A stretch of 64,000 nt of DNA from Cristatella mucedo (taxonomy: Eukaryota > Bryozoa > Phylactolaemata > Cristatellidae): positions 14,085,501 through 14,149,500 of the forward strand of contig WPIO01000004.1 of assembly GCA_009760855.2 (NCBI GenBank), written 5' to 3'. The stretch's first letter is position 1. The number at the start of each line of letters is the position of its first letter. The notes under the pieces are model-generated. The model was given only the letters and a program-made list of their open reading frames with translations. It made no database searches and was not told where the DNA came from. The translations under genes and the position numbers were made by a program. Positions 23,831 to 34,489 of the stretch are shown one piece after another.

Positions 23831-25084
23831 TCATCAATACATGCAGCAAGGGAGCTCAGAGAATTCGAGGGGCTCGAATGCTGGGAGAGATCAGAGCGTA
23901 TCAATACTCTGGAGTCTCCCACTGCTAGACCGACGAACCTTAACACCCAAACCAGCTCGGCTGGCTGCAGGCGTACTTTCGCACAATTTTGTCAAAAGGG
24001 AAAAAGCACCGAGACGTGCATCCTCAACTCACTCAAGCTTGTGCTGCCCAGCATAAGTGAGCTGACAATATGAGCACCTTTCTCCAGCCAACTCCGCGTC
24101 GCGCTGCGCCATGGGCTGTACAACGCTGTGCCATGCCGATGCTGCACACAGCGTTTACGTCCCTACCTGTCATGTGCATGCGCACATGCATGCACACACA
24201 CACACTCGCTGACGCTGGCAATCGCATGCATAGACACATTCACATGTACGCACACAAATATACACACTTTGATTGTCCCGACCACAAGAGTCTCTCATGT
24301 CTTAAAGGTCTTCAAGAGCTCCTTACAGCAAGAAGTGACCTCTCCAGCTGGCCCGATTGTCCTCAGTCAGAAAGGCACCCCAAGCCCACGACCTCCCTGA
24401 TCCACGAGGCAGGCAGATTCCAAAAAGAATGCTGCCCAGGCAAGCTGTCCGTGGGTGGGCCTGCTCCCGGTACACGCCTGCTCTTGTCTCAATCACGACC
24501 GGCTGTCATTTACAGATTGACTAGAGGTGCTGATTGATTGGCATGATTCCTGTATTGCACCCTGTCGATGCAGTACAGTATAGTTAACATCCTCCACCGG
24601 CTGGCCTTCGAAAGCAGCCAGCGGGCTTCGACATAGAAGTAGCAGCTGGCTGTGGCTTTGCCCGAGGTTCGGCAAGCTTCAGAATCAGTCCGTTAAACAG
24701 AATCGGGCGAAAATGCAAAACCGCTCAGTACTCAAAAGTTTATTAGCACAAGCAGGCAATCGCCAGCTGTAGAGCGCACGTGCCAATTCACACCCACTGC
24801 GTTGCGCGCCCACCACCGGTGATCGCTCTGCCTCCAGCATTATACGGTACTGCGCAGCCGCATTGCACGCTACCTCTTAACTTGCTAAAAGGAGTTTGTC
24901 CCAATTCGAAAAACCTTTTGCCTCCCCCCCCCCAGTAGCTGCCCCGAGCATGCTACTGACGGGACGCCCAGAAAAGTGCACCAGATTCGCGATCTTGCCA
25001 CAGCGCCGATGCGAAGCATATGCTCGCGGCGATGCCACGGCAAGCCTTGACCTCTATGCGACAGGCTGCTCTGCGCGCACACAG

Positions 25085-25192
25085 GCAGGAGCTGGGGCTG
25101 CACGACATGACAAGCCAGTGCAAGAAGAGCTGGCTGAAGATACGCTACCGGAACAACAAGCGCCTTACGAAGGAGATCGAGCACAAAGAAGA
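25085..25192 (+). CDS. Unknown gene 1, exon 2
   Basis: Acceptor CTGCGCGCACACAG; donor GA|GTGAGC. After one base that completes the codon from exon 1 there are 35 codons: QELGLHDMTSQCKKSWLKIR then YRNNKRLTKEIEHKE, then two bases. The segment is strongly basic and helical in look, with W and several K/R. It vaguely recalls Myb/MADF-like DNA-binding helices (CKK.W...R), but that is a weak resemblance, not an assignment. Third codon positions are mostly G or C, as expected for constrained coding DNA and unlike the nearby repeats. It enters and leaves in phase 2. Confidence 0.55.
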
Positions 25193-25419
25193 GTGAGCGA
25201 AACTTTCGGCTGAGACCTAGGCTGCGACCGCTTCGGCAGCCACCGCTGATGCCACCATTAGTGCTGCTGCTGCTTGTCAGTATGAAAACACGTCGCAAAC
25301 TCGACACAGCTGTGTCGTGTCCCTGCTAGGCCGTGCAGCATGCGGTGCAGTGCTCCGGCAGCTTGCAGACATCTTGCGCTGTTCAGCTGCACCTCCAGTA
25401 GTCGCCACATACTGACCAG

Positions 25420-25572
25420 GGGCACACTGGAGAGGTACCACAAGACTCGTGACCTCATCAGCGATAAGAAGCTGTGGAAGCATGGCTACGGACGGCACCT
25501 ACAGAGCACAGAGAGCTTCATGAAGCTGGAAAGCGAGGCGTTCTCCGATGACAAGGTCGAGTACATCGAAGG
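25420..25572 (+). CDS. Unknown gene 1, exon 3
   Basis: Acceptor ATACTGACCAG; donor GG|GTGAGC. One base completes a Glu codon from exon 2, then 50 codons follow: GTLERYHKTRDLISDKKLWK, HGYGRHLQSTESFMKLESEA, FSDDKVEYIE. Two bases remain (phase 2). Charged, helical, no signal peptide or membrane segment, so probably a cytosolic or nuclear protein. The open frame, the GTGAGC donor shared with exon 2 and the phase match on both sides are the main evidence. A (CA)n tract follows the donor. Confidence 0.6.
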
Positions 25573-25616
25573 GTGAGCATGCCAGCTGCAGGCCAGCTCT
25601 CTTTGTTGGGCACACA

Positions 25617-25644
25617 CGCTCACACACACACACACACACACGCG

Positions 25645-25677
<33 letters not shown>
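25617..25677. repeat. (CA)n microsatellite
   Basis: CACACA with CGCG interruptions, in intron 3 of gene 1. Confidence 0.97.
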
Positions 25678-25679
<2 letters not shown>

Positions 25680-26029
25680 CCTCCCTCCCTCTCTCTAAGC
25701 AGCAGCAGTGTGAGGGATGACAAAAGTAAGTTAACTCACAGGAAATAGTGCAACTCATCTGCATAGCAGTCTAGAAAATCAATTGACAGCTGAATCAACC
25801 TAATCTCTGTAATCACCGCAGCTACTGGGACCTTGAAACGCCCAGTCTATAAATATGCATCCTAGCCACCGTGTTGGGGTGCACATTAGTGCCACTTGCC
25901 ATTGCCTTACCTACCGACAACGTTATGTGTCAACGAGATAACGTTATTCCGGATGACACAAGCCGCCATCGGCATGCACACCTGGTCGTGGCAGCAGCCC
26001 ACGACCCCGAGCTAGTAAAATTTTTGCAA

Positions 26030-26770
26030 GCTACTGAGGAAGACAGTTCCTAATCTTAGATAGGGATCTGACCTGATGGCTAGCTGTGGAAGCAGTCTTC
26101 TTAATGGAGCTTTCAAAATGTAGGCAACTGTCGAAGACGACACCTAAATTCCGAGCACATGGTGATTGATGGTCGCGAACTCTTCCAGTCCAGCCGCATG
26201 CTTCGGGTGTCCTATGAGTAGCAGTTCTGTTTTATCGTGGTTTATTTTAAGTAAATTTGCCGACGTCCAGGATCAGATGTGTGCAAGGCATGCATTCAGT
26301 TTATCAGTCGCAACAGCAGATTCCGACGGTTTAAATGACAAATATACCAGAGTATCGTCAGCGTGAAAGTGATATCCAAGTCCATGGGCCCGATCCCCTT
26401 TCCCTGAGGTTGAACGTAAATGGAGAACAGCAAAGGGCCGAGGATGGACCTTGTGGGGCTCCACGGGTGACTGGTCTGGAAGATGAGCTATCACCCTCAC
26501 ACGACACGGACTAAATACAATCGGACAAGTACGATTTGAACCACGCAATGCTTAGTCTGCCAGACCGATCCTTATTCTCAATCATTCAAGTAGGATATCG
26601 TGATCGATATAATCGAAGGCAGCTGATAAATCAAGCAGTGGCATTCCATCCATCGTTGCTGTATAGGATGTCATCGGTCACACAGAAGAGAGTATTCGGT
26701 GGAATGCTGCCGCGTGAGTTAGCTATGCTAACTCAGTCTGCAGGCTGTCCTACAAAACCACGACCTGACA
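26030..26770 (-). mobile_element. LINE reverse transcriptase fragment (family B)
   Basis: On the - strand the RT core is visible: LLDLSAAFDYIDHDILL-like motif A (about 26590-26640), a GAPQG-type motif B (about 26455), GYHFHADDTLVYLSFK as motif C (about 26336-26380, with both Asp kept and His in place of Tyr), then SWTSANLLKINHDKTELLLI. Frameshifts separate A, B and C, so the copy cannot make an enzyme. The sequence differs from family A at 8930 (HADDTLVY versus YADNTQLY). It lies antisense in intron 3 of gene 1. Confidence 0.85.
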
Positions 26771-26935
26771 CAGTTTTGGATTCCAGGCCACTTTTGAGAC
26801 AGCTCCCGAGTACCTTGTGCCTGCTTTAGTTTGCACCAACGACCATATTAGGTGCTCACAGTGGCGACGCTGCTGCAAGAAACCTGCCCGCTTGCTCCTG
26901 GCAGACCACTTGCACTTCTGTGGTAAGTATACAAA

Positions 26936-26985
26936 TAAGGTTGGCTGATTCGACGGCCTCGTTTAGGTAGCAGCAGAGCAGCCTT
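26936..26985 (-). mobile_element. SINE family B fragment
   Basis: The + strand reading GGCTGATTCGACGGCCTCGT followed by AGCAGAGCAGCCTTGCC matches the 3' part of family B (as at 49270 and 63105). Only about 50 bases remain. Confidence 0.45.
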
Positions 26986-27198
26986 GCCAGCCATGGCTTC
27001 GGCTTGCACTGGGCAATTCGCAAAAGAGTTCTCTGCAGCAGCATTCCAACATAAGACCTGGTTGGCAAAGCGAGAGCGCCTAGACCAATGGCCGAGACCT
27101 CAGAGGTGCGCCAGAGGCAACCCTCGCGGCCTGACTGCGGTGCTAGTGGCAATTGTAGCGACGCATCGTGCGATGTTTGGGCACGTTCGTTTGTCCAG

Positions 27199-27331
27199 CA
27201 TTGAGAAGCTGAAAGAAGAGGCAAAGCGGCTGAGCATTGCCGGCAATCGGCTGGTGGTCGACGTCCTGAACAAGATCTACAGGCTGTACGACGACGAGGC
27301 CGTCAAGTACAGCTCCGTGTTCAAGGGCAAG
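27199..27331 (+). CDS. Unknown gene 1, exon 4
   Basis: Acceptor CGTTCGTTTGTCCAG; donor AAG|GTGAAG. One base completes the Gly codon from exon 3 (GG|C), then 44 codons: IEKLKEEAKRLSIAGNRLVV, DVLNKIYRLYDDEAVKYSSV, FKGK, ending in phase 0. Codons such as CTG, GTC, AAG and GAG dominate, the clearest coding bias in the window. The first part looks like an amphipathic helix. No family recognised. An in-frame open extension reaches 26984 upstream, so an alternative exon or start is possible. Confidence 0.62.
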
Positions 27332-27501
27332 GTGAAGCAAATGCACCGAGGCCGCTCAGCCGGCAGCCCGATCGCTTGCACTATCGCAGACCGAGGCAGC
27401 TCGCAGCGGTGCTCGCCCACCACCGCGGAAGCTGCTCGCTGCCCCCCCCCCCGCCTCGCAAGCGAATGTGCGCGAAAAGCAGCGCACACGAATCATTGCA
27501 G

Positions 27502-27576
27502 CCGAAGATCCGAGCAATGGTGATGTCATTTCCTGCCTACGAGATGTGCACCCTGCCAATGCAGGCAGCATTTCAG
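27502..27576 (+). CDS. Unknown gene 1, exon 5
   Basis: Acceptor ACGAATCATTGCAG; donor CAG|GTTCGT. Exactly 25 codons in phase 0 at both ends: PKIRAMVMSFPAYEMCTLPM then QAAFQ. It joins in frame to exons 4 and 6. The following intron (27577-27825) is almost wholly a CT-rich tandem repeat. Confidence 0.5.
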
Positions 27577-27604
27577 GTTCGTTGGGCAGCATGCACTTCT
27601 TCCT

Positions 27605-27795
27605 CTTCTCTTTCTCTCTCTCTCTCTCTTCTCTCTCTCTCTGTGTCTCTCCGTCTCTCTGTGTCTCTCCGTCTCTCTGTGTCTCTCCGTCTCTCTGTGT
27701 CTCTCCGTCTCTCTCTGTGTCTCTCCGTCTCTCTGTCTCTCTCTCCGTCTCTCTCTGCCTGTCTCTCTCTCTCTTTCTCTGTCTCTCTCTCGCAT
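27605..27795. repeat. CT-rich tandem repeat (18-bp unit)
   Basis: Repeats of TCTCTCTGTGTCTCTCCG, at least four in a row from about 27633, then shorter variants. It occupies the predicted last intron of gene 1. The frames through it (Glu-Thr-Glu-Arg type on the - strand) are artefacts. Confidence 0.95.
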
Positions 27796-27825
27796 GGCAG
27801 ATAGACAACGATAGGGGGATGGCAG

Positions 27826-28197
27826 AAGGGCAGGGACGACACTCAAGCAGAGCACAAGCTACTGTCACCGTTGCAGTTCGTGCTCACGGAAGTCATGCAG
27901 GGTGAAGGTGCTATGCTGTTTCCCATGCTCAAGGACCGGGGACTGCCAGTTCATCCGGGCATCCTTGTGCCCAGCGATGCTACTGCGGTTGCTGGTGTCG
28001 TGACGAAGCACGAAAGGCACTCACCCAGAAACAGGCTCGCCGGCAGCAGGTCGGCAGCAGACGACGGCACGCCAGCCGTGAACCATGTGCAAGTAAACAA
28101 GGCGCTGCAGAGCCGGCCACCGGCAAAGCCTGGCTACAGCAGGAACCTCACACTGGCCATCCAGCAGCTAATCACGTATCGCGACACGCTCACCTAA
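27826..28197 (+). CDS. Unknown gene 1, exon 6 (possibly terminal)
   Basis: After the acceptor GGGGGATGGCAG the phase-0 frame begins KGRDDTQAEHKLLSPLQFVL and TEVMQ. It stays open to a TAA at 28195-28197, giving 123 codons (EGAMLFPMLKDRGLPVHPGI and YSRNLTLAIQQLITYRDTLT lie further along). No AATAAA was seen downstream within 300 bases. An internal donor ATGCAGG|GTGAAG at 27901 would end the exon earlier, so the part beyond about residue 25 is less certain. Joined, the six exons would give about 299 residues lacking a defined N-terminus. Confidence 0.42.
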   Translation, partial: KGRDDTQAEHKLLSPLQFVLTEVMQGEGAMLFPMLKDRGLPVHPGILVPSDATAVAGVVTKHERHSPRNRLAGSRSAADDGTPAVNHVQVNKALQSRPPAKPGYSRNLTLAIQQLITYRDTLT

Positions 28198-28238
28198 GGA
28201 CCATGTCTGCCGATGGCAACAGGGCCCTCGGCTCATGC

Positions 28239-29670
28239 TTATGCTACTGTGCAGCCTGTTAAGCGGTCGGCCGCGCATGCACGTGCACGGGCCCTGACAG
28301 GGATTCCGCCGAGCTGAGAGCCAGTGGCGCGCCCTGCATGACCGAAAGCGCCGGCTCTCGAGGACGAAGCGCTCTCACTTTTCCGAGCACGAGGCAGCAG
28401 CATATAGCCGGAAATGACTGTCGCAGACGTCCACGAATCGTTAGGCTGTTGCATTATTAAGAGAAAAAAGTTGCAACAATTACAGAGTGCGGCCTGCTGC
28501 GGACGATGCCGCACTTCATCGACTGGCGGCCGACGAAGGCTCAGCGACAAAGGCTCGAACGGAGCGCGGCCGCCTGCCCGCCAATAAGCGGAGGCTGTGC
28601 TCGGCACAGCAGCGCACAGCGCGGGGGACCCTGGAAGTAGCTCTTCCTCCTCCTCCTCCTCCTCTTCTTCCTCAGGCAAGTTAGCCAGCCAGAAAGCTAG
28701 CAAGCCAGCGAGGCACAAGAGATGAGGAGCGGTAAAGAGTCTAAGAGCCCGCAGCAGCAGCAGCACCAGCGGCCCATGCTCTTGCTCCGCTCCAGCGGCG
28801 GTGCGACCAAGCAGCTGCGAACCCGAGCGAGCGGCTTCACGAGCCCAAACTCTGACGGACGGCAGAGGTATGCCGAGAGCAGCCCAAGTGGCAAGAGGGG
28901 GGAGAAGCGGCAAACGCCTCGTGAACTCCTAGCGAGCGCTCACTGATCGCTGCACAACGCCCAGCATTCGGACCGATCGCTCGGCCTCTTTCGAGAAGGT
29001 GCCGATGTGCCGATTCGCTCGCCAGCGGGCAACTCCATTTAGTTGCCACCGAAGTTCGGGCTCCGTCAAAGAATGGAGCAGATCACGGATCGCACGACTG
29101 TACTGCCCGCCTGGTCGATCCGTAGGTGTACCGTGCGCCTGGCAGCATCAGCGCTGCTGTCACCGCCGCCGCTGCTGGCAGACACCGATCGTGAACTATA
29201 CCAAGGAGGCTGTGAGGGACCTGTTACTGTTCCTTCTGCTCCATCTTCCACTCCTACTCCTTGTCCGCCTCTTGCTCCACCACCACCTCCTGCTGCTGCT
29301 GCTGCTCCTGCTGGGGCTTCACCGACATTTATGGGCACTGCGCCTGCAGCAGCCGGCTGAGTGGGGAGAAGTGGGTGAGGGGCAGTGGTCCCTGTGACGG
29401 GCAGGTGAGGTCTGGCATTGCGTTGAAGGGTGAACGAATGCTTTGCGTCCGCCGGCAACCCTTTTCTGGGTTTGCCTAGCGGCTCGAGTCGGCGCAGGCT
29501 TTCTTGGTTCTCGTGAAATATTTGCACGGCAGCGTCCTCAAATCGCTCGTGAAGGAAAGCGTTGCGTTTGCTCATTAGAGCCAAGCGACGACAGCTACCC
29601 AGCAGCAGCTGTAAAAACGAAGCAAAAGTGAGGAAAAGGCATTCATGCAGAAGGCAGGGCCGGCATCTGG
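28239..29670. other. GC-rich DNA with possible exons
   Basis: A (CTC)n tract lies at 28640-28672. A + strand frame from 28722 (SKSPQQQQHQRPMLLLRS, then TKQLRTRASGFTSPNSDG) reaches a good donor CAGAG|GTATGC at 28868. Another open piece at 29043-29121 (LPPKFGLRQRMEQITDRTTV) ends at C|GTAGGT, and a Pro/Ala-rich frame follows at 29182-29360. Their phases do not all agree, so I do not join them. Confidence 0.3.
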
Positions 29671-29671
29671 G

Positions 29672-29699
29672 CATGCAGGGATGCTGGCATCCCTGCATG
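29672..29699. repeat. Perfect 13-bp inverted repeat
   Basis: CATGCAGGGATGC and GCATCCCTGCATG are separated by TG. A near-cruciform with a minimal loop. Confidence 0.95.
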
Positions 29700-29829
29700 T
29701 GCTCGCGCGTGTGAGTCAGCTTGCATCTACTTCTCCATTTGAGACCTAAGCCAAATCTAAGTCAAGAGCAAAACAATATGCAAAATGCAAACAAAGCCAA
29801 CCGGGCAAAGTTTAAAAACTGGCGATGCA

Positions 29830-30042
29830 GGTGCAGAAGGCCAAGATTTAACTTCGAAATTATTTTTATCAGACAGACATGCAGCGACCATCAGGGGCAT
29901 CCAGTCTGACCCAATCAGGCTGCCCTTGGTCAGGCCGAGGCCTGGAAGAAGCAGTGCAGCTACATGCCTGCCTCGGTCTGCTGCTGCTGCTGAACAGACG
30001 ATGCCAGCAGTGACCTCCCCATCTGACAGTTCTAACTCACAG
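29830..30042 (+). CDS. Weak candidate exon, unknown protein
   Basis: After GGCGATGCAG the frame is open for 71 codons (GAEGQDLTSKLFLSDRHAAT, ending EQTMPAVTSPSDSSNSQ) and ends at a good donor CACAG|GTATGA. Ser/Pro/Ala-rich, as in a disordered region. No phase-matching downstream exon was found (the open stretch 30106-30495 is one phase off), so confidence is low. Confidence 0.25.
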
Positions 30043-30044
30043 GT

Positions 30045-30910
30045 ATGATAACCCATTTTATCCTCTCCCCTACCAGTCAGCGTCCTCTTTATTCTCTGCT
30101 CCAGCCACACTGCAAGAGGAACAGCTGGCAGATCAAATGACACTGCTCAGATCCACTTGGACCTGTCCATTACAACGCCAAGCGAACCCAAGGGTGCCAT
30201 CACATCCACTAAAAGGAAGTCCGGAAGGAGGCAAGCCAGCTCATATAGCAGAGTCAACACTGGCAACTGCAGTGAGCATGCACTAATAAGTCGGCTGGCC
30301 TCCTCAGCTGGCATAGACATACGCCAAGCATGGCTGCATGCCCTTTTTTCAGTCTCCCACCGCCGGCCGACAAACCCCCAGCAGGACGACGACGACGGTA
30401 GCCTCGCGGTGCTAAGTGACAGCTTACATCTTACTTACATGAAGTGTGTCACAGTGCAGTCACAGCGGCACAGTAGAGCAGCAAAGATAAGCTGAGGCAG
30501 CCTTAAGCTACACAGAGAGTAGCAGCCAGTCTATTCCAGCTTTATGAGCCCAGTGGTCAGCTGCTCCCTCGAGTCAGATTCTGTCTCACAAACGGCAGCC
30601 ACACATTACCAACGCGAAAGCCAAGACTTTGGTATATGAAGAAACCTTGACCTCGAGGGTGTGACACTACGTCAGTGACTTTTTTTCGAAGAAATCTGCT
30701 CGAAAAAGCTCGTTGGCCTGGAAGCCTCTATCTCTGATACTCCGGTGAAATTGGTACCAGACTCGAGGCAGTGCAAAGAAGCCACTCAAAAGGCCGCTTT
30801 AAACCTGCCTGACAAGTGCCTAGACAAAGAGATGTACTTCTTGCACATCTATTTGCATTCGCATGCTTAATATCTAGCACTTCACCGACCCTCGAATTCT
30901 GATTCTATTG
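30045..30910. other. No recognised gene
   Basis: An open frame at 30157-30495 (+) is Ser/Arg-rich without motifs. The remainder shows nothing identifiable. Confidence 0.35.
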
Positions 30911-30914
30911 CATT

Positions 30915-30972
30915 CTATGAGCTGCAAAGTGGCTAGAAAGAGGTTTAGTTCTCTTAGGGCATTATACAAACG
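30915..30972 (+). mobile_element. LINE/SINE 3' tail
   Basis: AAAGTGGCTAGAAAGAGGTT, TTCTCTTAGGGCATTATACAA. Short truncated copy. Confidence 0.7.
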
Positions 30973-30979
30973 TCTATTC

Positions 30980-31840
30980 TTAATGTCAAACGAATAACTC
31001 GAAAAACTAAGACAGCCTTTACAAAATCAAAAAATAATGATAGCCATACTGAAAACTGACACCGGACATGTACGCTCTAGCAACCTTTAAAAAGTCCCAC
31101 AAAAACATGAGTATCCCACCAAACCCCACAGTAGCTGCCGGGCGTCGGTCACCCGTTAGACCTACACCGATTTGGAGCTATACCTCTGAAGGGACGATGC
31201 AGAATGCCTTTCCAAAATCCATTTGAAGACGGGACAGTGAAGCTTGTTGTCAAATGACTACCACCTGGAGCCACCTCCTACGCCATTCCTGTGCAGCAAA
31301 TATCCTTTAGCTTTTTCATGTCTCAAACCACCACTCATTCTGACTGCCGACAAAGCACTGAGACGGCTTTTCGGCACATTACAAAAATATGGCCAAACCA
31401 TTTTTGGGAAAGTCTGAATATCTGCCGAATACCATCTAGGAGCTGTTTTTTTAACGCCGACTAAAAAGGGACAGGAAGGTATTATCCCACTTTAGAGCTG
31501 GAAGCTGCTGCACTCATGTCTTCGGCTACCTACACGGCTACAAAGTAATCGCAGCCTCGCTCACGAGAAACTGAAGCCTCGAGCCGAAGGCGCAGGCTGG
31601 CTCGGCAGGCTGCTTTAGACCTGGCTTCACGGAATTTACCATCTCAGCAGCTCTAAATATATGATTGCCCCCCTAAAAAAGCAAACGAACCCCTCGAACA
31701 AACCGATCAAGAACGTGTAACCCAAATGAGCATTGCATCATCTTTAGCTCCATCCGAGAAAAATGGTTGATTCTCTCTAAAGAAATGCCTTGAATCTGCG
31801 AGCCACAGGCACTCCATCGGACAAGTCGCCAGAACAGCTC
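30980..31840. other. No recognised gene
   Basis: Stops are frequent on all frames. A faint resemblance to a decayed retroelement polymerase (TADKALRRLFGTLQKYG near 31345) is too weak to call. Confidence 0.35.
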
Positions 31841-31854
31841 TTTAAATAAAAAAT

Positions 31855-32030
31855 ACTAGATGATTTAACAGCCTCTTTTGTATGTATAGCGACAGAAGAA
31901 CCTTTACGGCTATCACCACCGCTGGCAGTGGCGATAAAGAATCGCCCACAGCAGGATTCGAACCCACGACCTCGGGTCCGAGGTCGTGAAAAGCAACCAC
32001 CTTACCTAGTGTGCCATCGCGGCTGGGTAT
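31855..32030 (-). mobile_element. SINE family B, nearly complete
   Basis: On the - strand: head GAGCCGATGG-type start with GGCACACTAGGTAAGGTGG (box A region), an extended arm with CGACCTCGGACCCGAGGTCG, box B GGTTCGAATCC, then GGCGATTCTTTATCGCC, a GGTGATAGCCGTAAAGG segment and AGAGGCTGTTAAATCATCTA. The tRNA-like order and the several copies identify a polymerase III retroposon. Its tail differs from that of family A. Confidence 0.85.
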
Positions 32031-32339
32031 CTGCTCCTTGGAAGCCTGACAGATAACCGGCAAGGCCAAGTTGGTCAACCTTAAGTTGCCTGATCTCCTC
32101 ATCAGTACTGGTTCATCTAGCATCACAATCCAGTTATGTATCCCCATAATTTGAGCATACTTTTCAAAAACGACTATTGCACGTTATCGGATGAGCATGT
32201 TGCTGTCACTTGGCAAGTCGGTTTACTTCCGCCTAAGGGATATCGTCACAATCAGTGTCTGCTTACACACGAATAGGGCAGCCAAACAAGTTGACATGCT
32301 TGTGACATTGTATGTATATTAGGGCAATTTTCTGTATTC

Positions 32340-32770
32340 AGGACTTCTAGCACTTAGCCATGATCTCGTGCCAAACTCAGCAGCTCATGCGGTCTGTCGT
32401 CAACTGCCTAGCTGCCACATCCCACCATGTATTTTGAGCTTCTGTGGCTCCCTATTAAATAGTGACTCAACTTCAAGATCCTCTATCTGGTTTACGGGTT
32501 ACTTCACCAGCTTGTACAGGCCTTGACCTTTCTTACCTCCTTAATCCTCCAGTCATGTGCTCCAGCGCTATCTCGAACCACGCTCCTCGTCTTCCAGTCG
32601 TATCGCCTTCTCTCGCACTAAATTAAAACCTTTAGCGATCGGGCCTTCATTGAATTTATCGAAAGTCTGGAACTTACTGTGTTCGATCACTAAACTCAAT
32701 GACTTCGCAGCATGTAAGTCTCAGCTAAAGACATCGGTTCAGTTCAGCTGTCCTTCCACCCAAGCGAAAT
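32340..32770 (+). mobile_element. LINE ORF2 C-terminus
   Basis: The + strand gives, across frame breaks, a WLPIK.RLNFKIL-like stretch, SRTKLKPLAIG and KVWNLLCSITKLNDFAACKS, then QLKTSVQF. These correspond to the RTKLKTFGDRAF...LWNSLP...FKSQLKTHLF end of CR1/L2-type ORF2. Confidence 0.7.
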
Positions 32771-32789
32771 TGCCTTTCTTTGCTCGTGT

Positions 32790-32880
32790 CTGCCAAGTTT
32801 TGCTGTACACGTCGTCAAACGTTCTAGAACTTTATTTTCTGCAAACAAGGACATGCAAAGCAAAATTTATGCAACCTATA
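32790..32880 (+). repeat. Interspersed repeat, segment P (copy 2)
   Basis: Same orientation as 2018-2110 (TTTTGCTGTACACGTCGTC, CTTTATTTTCTGCAAACAAG). It abuts the LINE C-terminus on its left. Confidence 0.65.
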
Positions 32881-32942
32881 TCAGAAGTAATCTAGCCTAG
32901 TGTGGTACAAGAGGAGCTGGTCACATTTCAAATTTCACTAAT

Positions 32943-33310
32943 GATACGTGAAACGCTGGCCGAGTTGTGGAATGTACAAGACATCAAGCTACACTATATA
33001 TGAGGCTGTATAAAGGTCACAAGCATTCACCTCGACAAGCTCCACACATGTACCTCGATCTACCAAGGTTCAGCAAGTTTAGATACAAGTCGCATATGAC
33101 ACAGAAATCAGTATTTTTTTATTTGGAGATAGGTTCTTTCCTGTTTACATTCGGACTAGACATTGTTTCCGTAATCATTTTTTCTTGTATGTGGAAGTCG
33201 TCAGAACTTCCTATCCCATTTCTAACACGTTTGTCTTTTGAAAGGTACCCTAAACGAATATTCGGTTGTTGGACCAATTTTTTAAGAATTTTCTTGACAT
33301 ACCCCCTAGG
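32943..33310 (+). repeat. Interspersed repeat, segment Q (copy 2)
   Basis: Reverse complement of 1581-1949, as described there. In this copy the frame stays open from 32967 to 33335 (MRLYKGHKHSPRQAPHMYL, DLPRFSKFRYKSHMTQKSV), which hints that Q may once have been coding. Confidence 0.7.
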
Positions 33311-33329
33311 GTCGACAGCATTTGGATTG

Positions 33330-34485
33330 GACCTGTAGACGTGATTCATCAAATAGCAGCCGTGACATCTTCTTAATGTGCTAGAATGCTGGGGAAACTG
33401 GGCACACTTCCAGTGACCTTGTCCGAAGCCAGCAGACCGTATTAACACATGCGTGCAGCTGCAGCTGCTTCGGCTAAGGAAGGCTGCCATATGGATCTTG
33501 TGAGGGGCCAGCTGCAGTCTTAACATCTTAGGATGGCTAGCAACCGAGAGATTGCTTGGAAGCTGGGGATAATAAAGAAAGCTATCTGATAGCATCCGGA
33601 AAATGTCCGTGTTAGGCACGATGAAGTACCGCCATCTGGAAGCCCTCGGGCTTCTACAAGGAAACACGATCGGCTCCTGAAAACGAAGTGCCCGAAGACC
33701 GATTTTGCAACGGGCTCGAGCCCAGGCCAAAACACTCGAGCTTAGCAACAGCACAATCCACATTGAGCAGCGAGGCTTGATCCGAACTTGTCCGATGGAG
33801 GCTCAGCGATCAGCGATCAGCGAGGGCTTAAGGCAAAGGTAGCAAAGAAAGCTCCACAACAGCCGAAAGCACCCAAAAGACAAGCCTGAAATGGCTCGGC
33901 AGCACAGATCTTGCGCGACCGTAGATTGGAGGACAGGAGGAAATTCAGCATCGGCCGAGACCTCTACACAGTAGCATAAGACCAGACGCCGAATTATGGA
34001 ACAAACTGCAAGCGGTTTGGTATGCTATATCATCCGATGTAACTCAGAAACTCGTCAAGTTCACTCACTCCCACCAAAATAGCAGACATTGCTAATTGGG
34101 GAGGAGTAACATCCTGCTAGCAATAGAGATTCTACCCTCGTGCCGTGGTTGTCATGCTACATATAAAAAAATACTCAGCCTCATCCTTGAGCCATGCTAG
34201 CTGTGAACACCCCCCTAGTGACCTTGATTTAGTCCGAAAATTAGGAAGAATGCATGTAAATGATAAAACCGTGCAAACGCAGCTTGAGAGTAGCTAGTTA
34301 TTTCAACTTGATGGAAGTAGTTATGGTAAGCTGCATAACCACCAAGCTGACAGGGAAAGCACAAACAACTGGGATACGACGGCATGACCATAAGTTGATC
34401 TGCCGAGCCAGATGTCTAGTGAGTTTTTGTTTCGTAGGTTTAGCAAGCCAAGGGAATAGTTGTCAATCATTTAACTCAGTTTTTA
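33330..34485. other. No recognised gene
   Basis: An open - strand frame of 214 codons (33119-33763) overlaps segment Q antisense. It shows no motif, and I treat it as chance. Confidence 0.35.
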
Positions 34486-34489
34486 TAAT

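Noticed and set aside
26821-27120. Extra exons between exons 3 and 4 of gene 1
   Set aside because: One candidate ends at a perfect GTAAGT (26922) but its phase does not fit. The other (about 26968-27106) fits phase but uses an acceptor inside a SINE fragment and a GTGCGC donor.
28239-28913. 224-codon - strand frame with a poly-Glu stretch
   Set aside because: The poly-Glu is the CTC repeat read backwards, there are no motifs, and + strand exon-like pieces overlap it.
29066-29698. 210-codon - strand frame
   Set aside because: Gly/Ala-rich antisense of a GCT/CCT-rich stretch, with no homology recognised and no splice context.
31300-31700. Ty3-like polymerase and RNase H traces
   Set aside because: Only one weak phrase (TADKALRRLFGTLQKYG) fits, catalytic motifs are missing and stops are dense.
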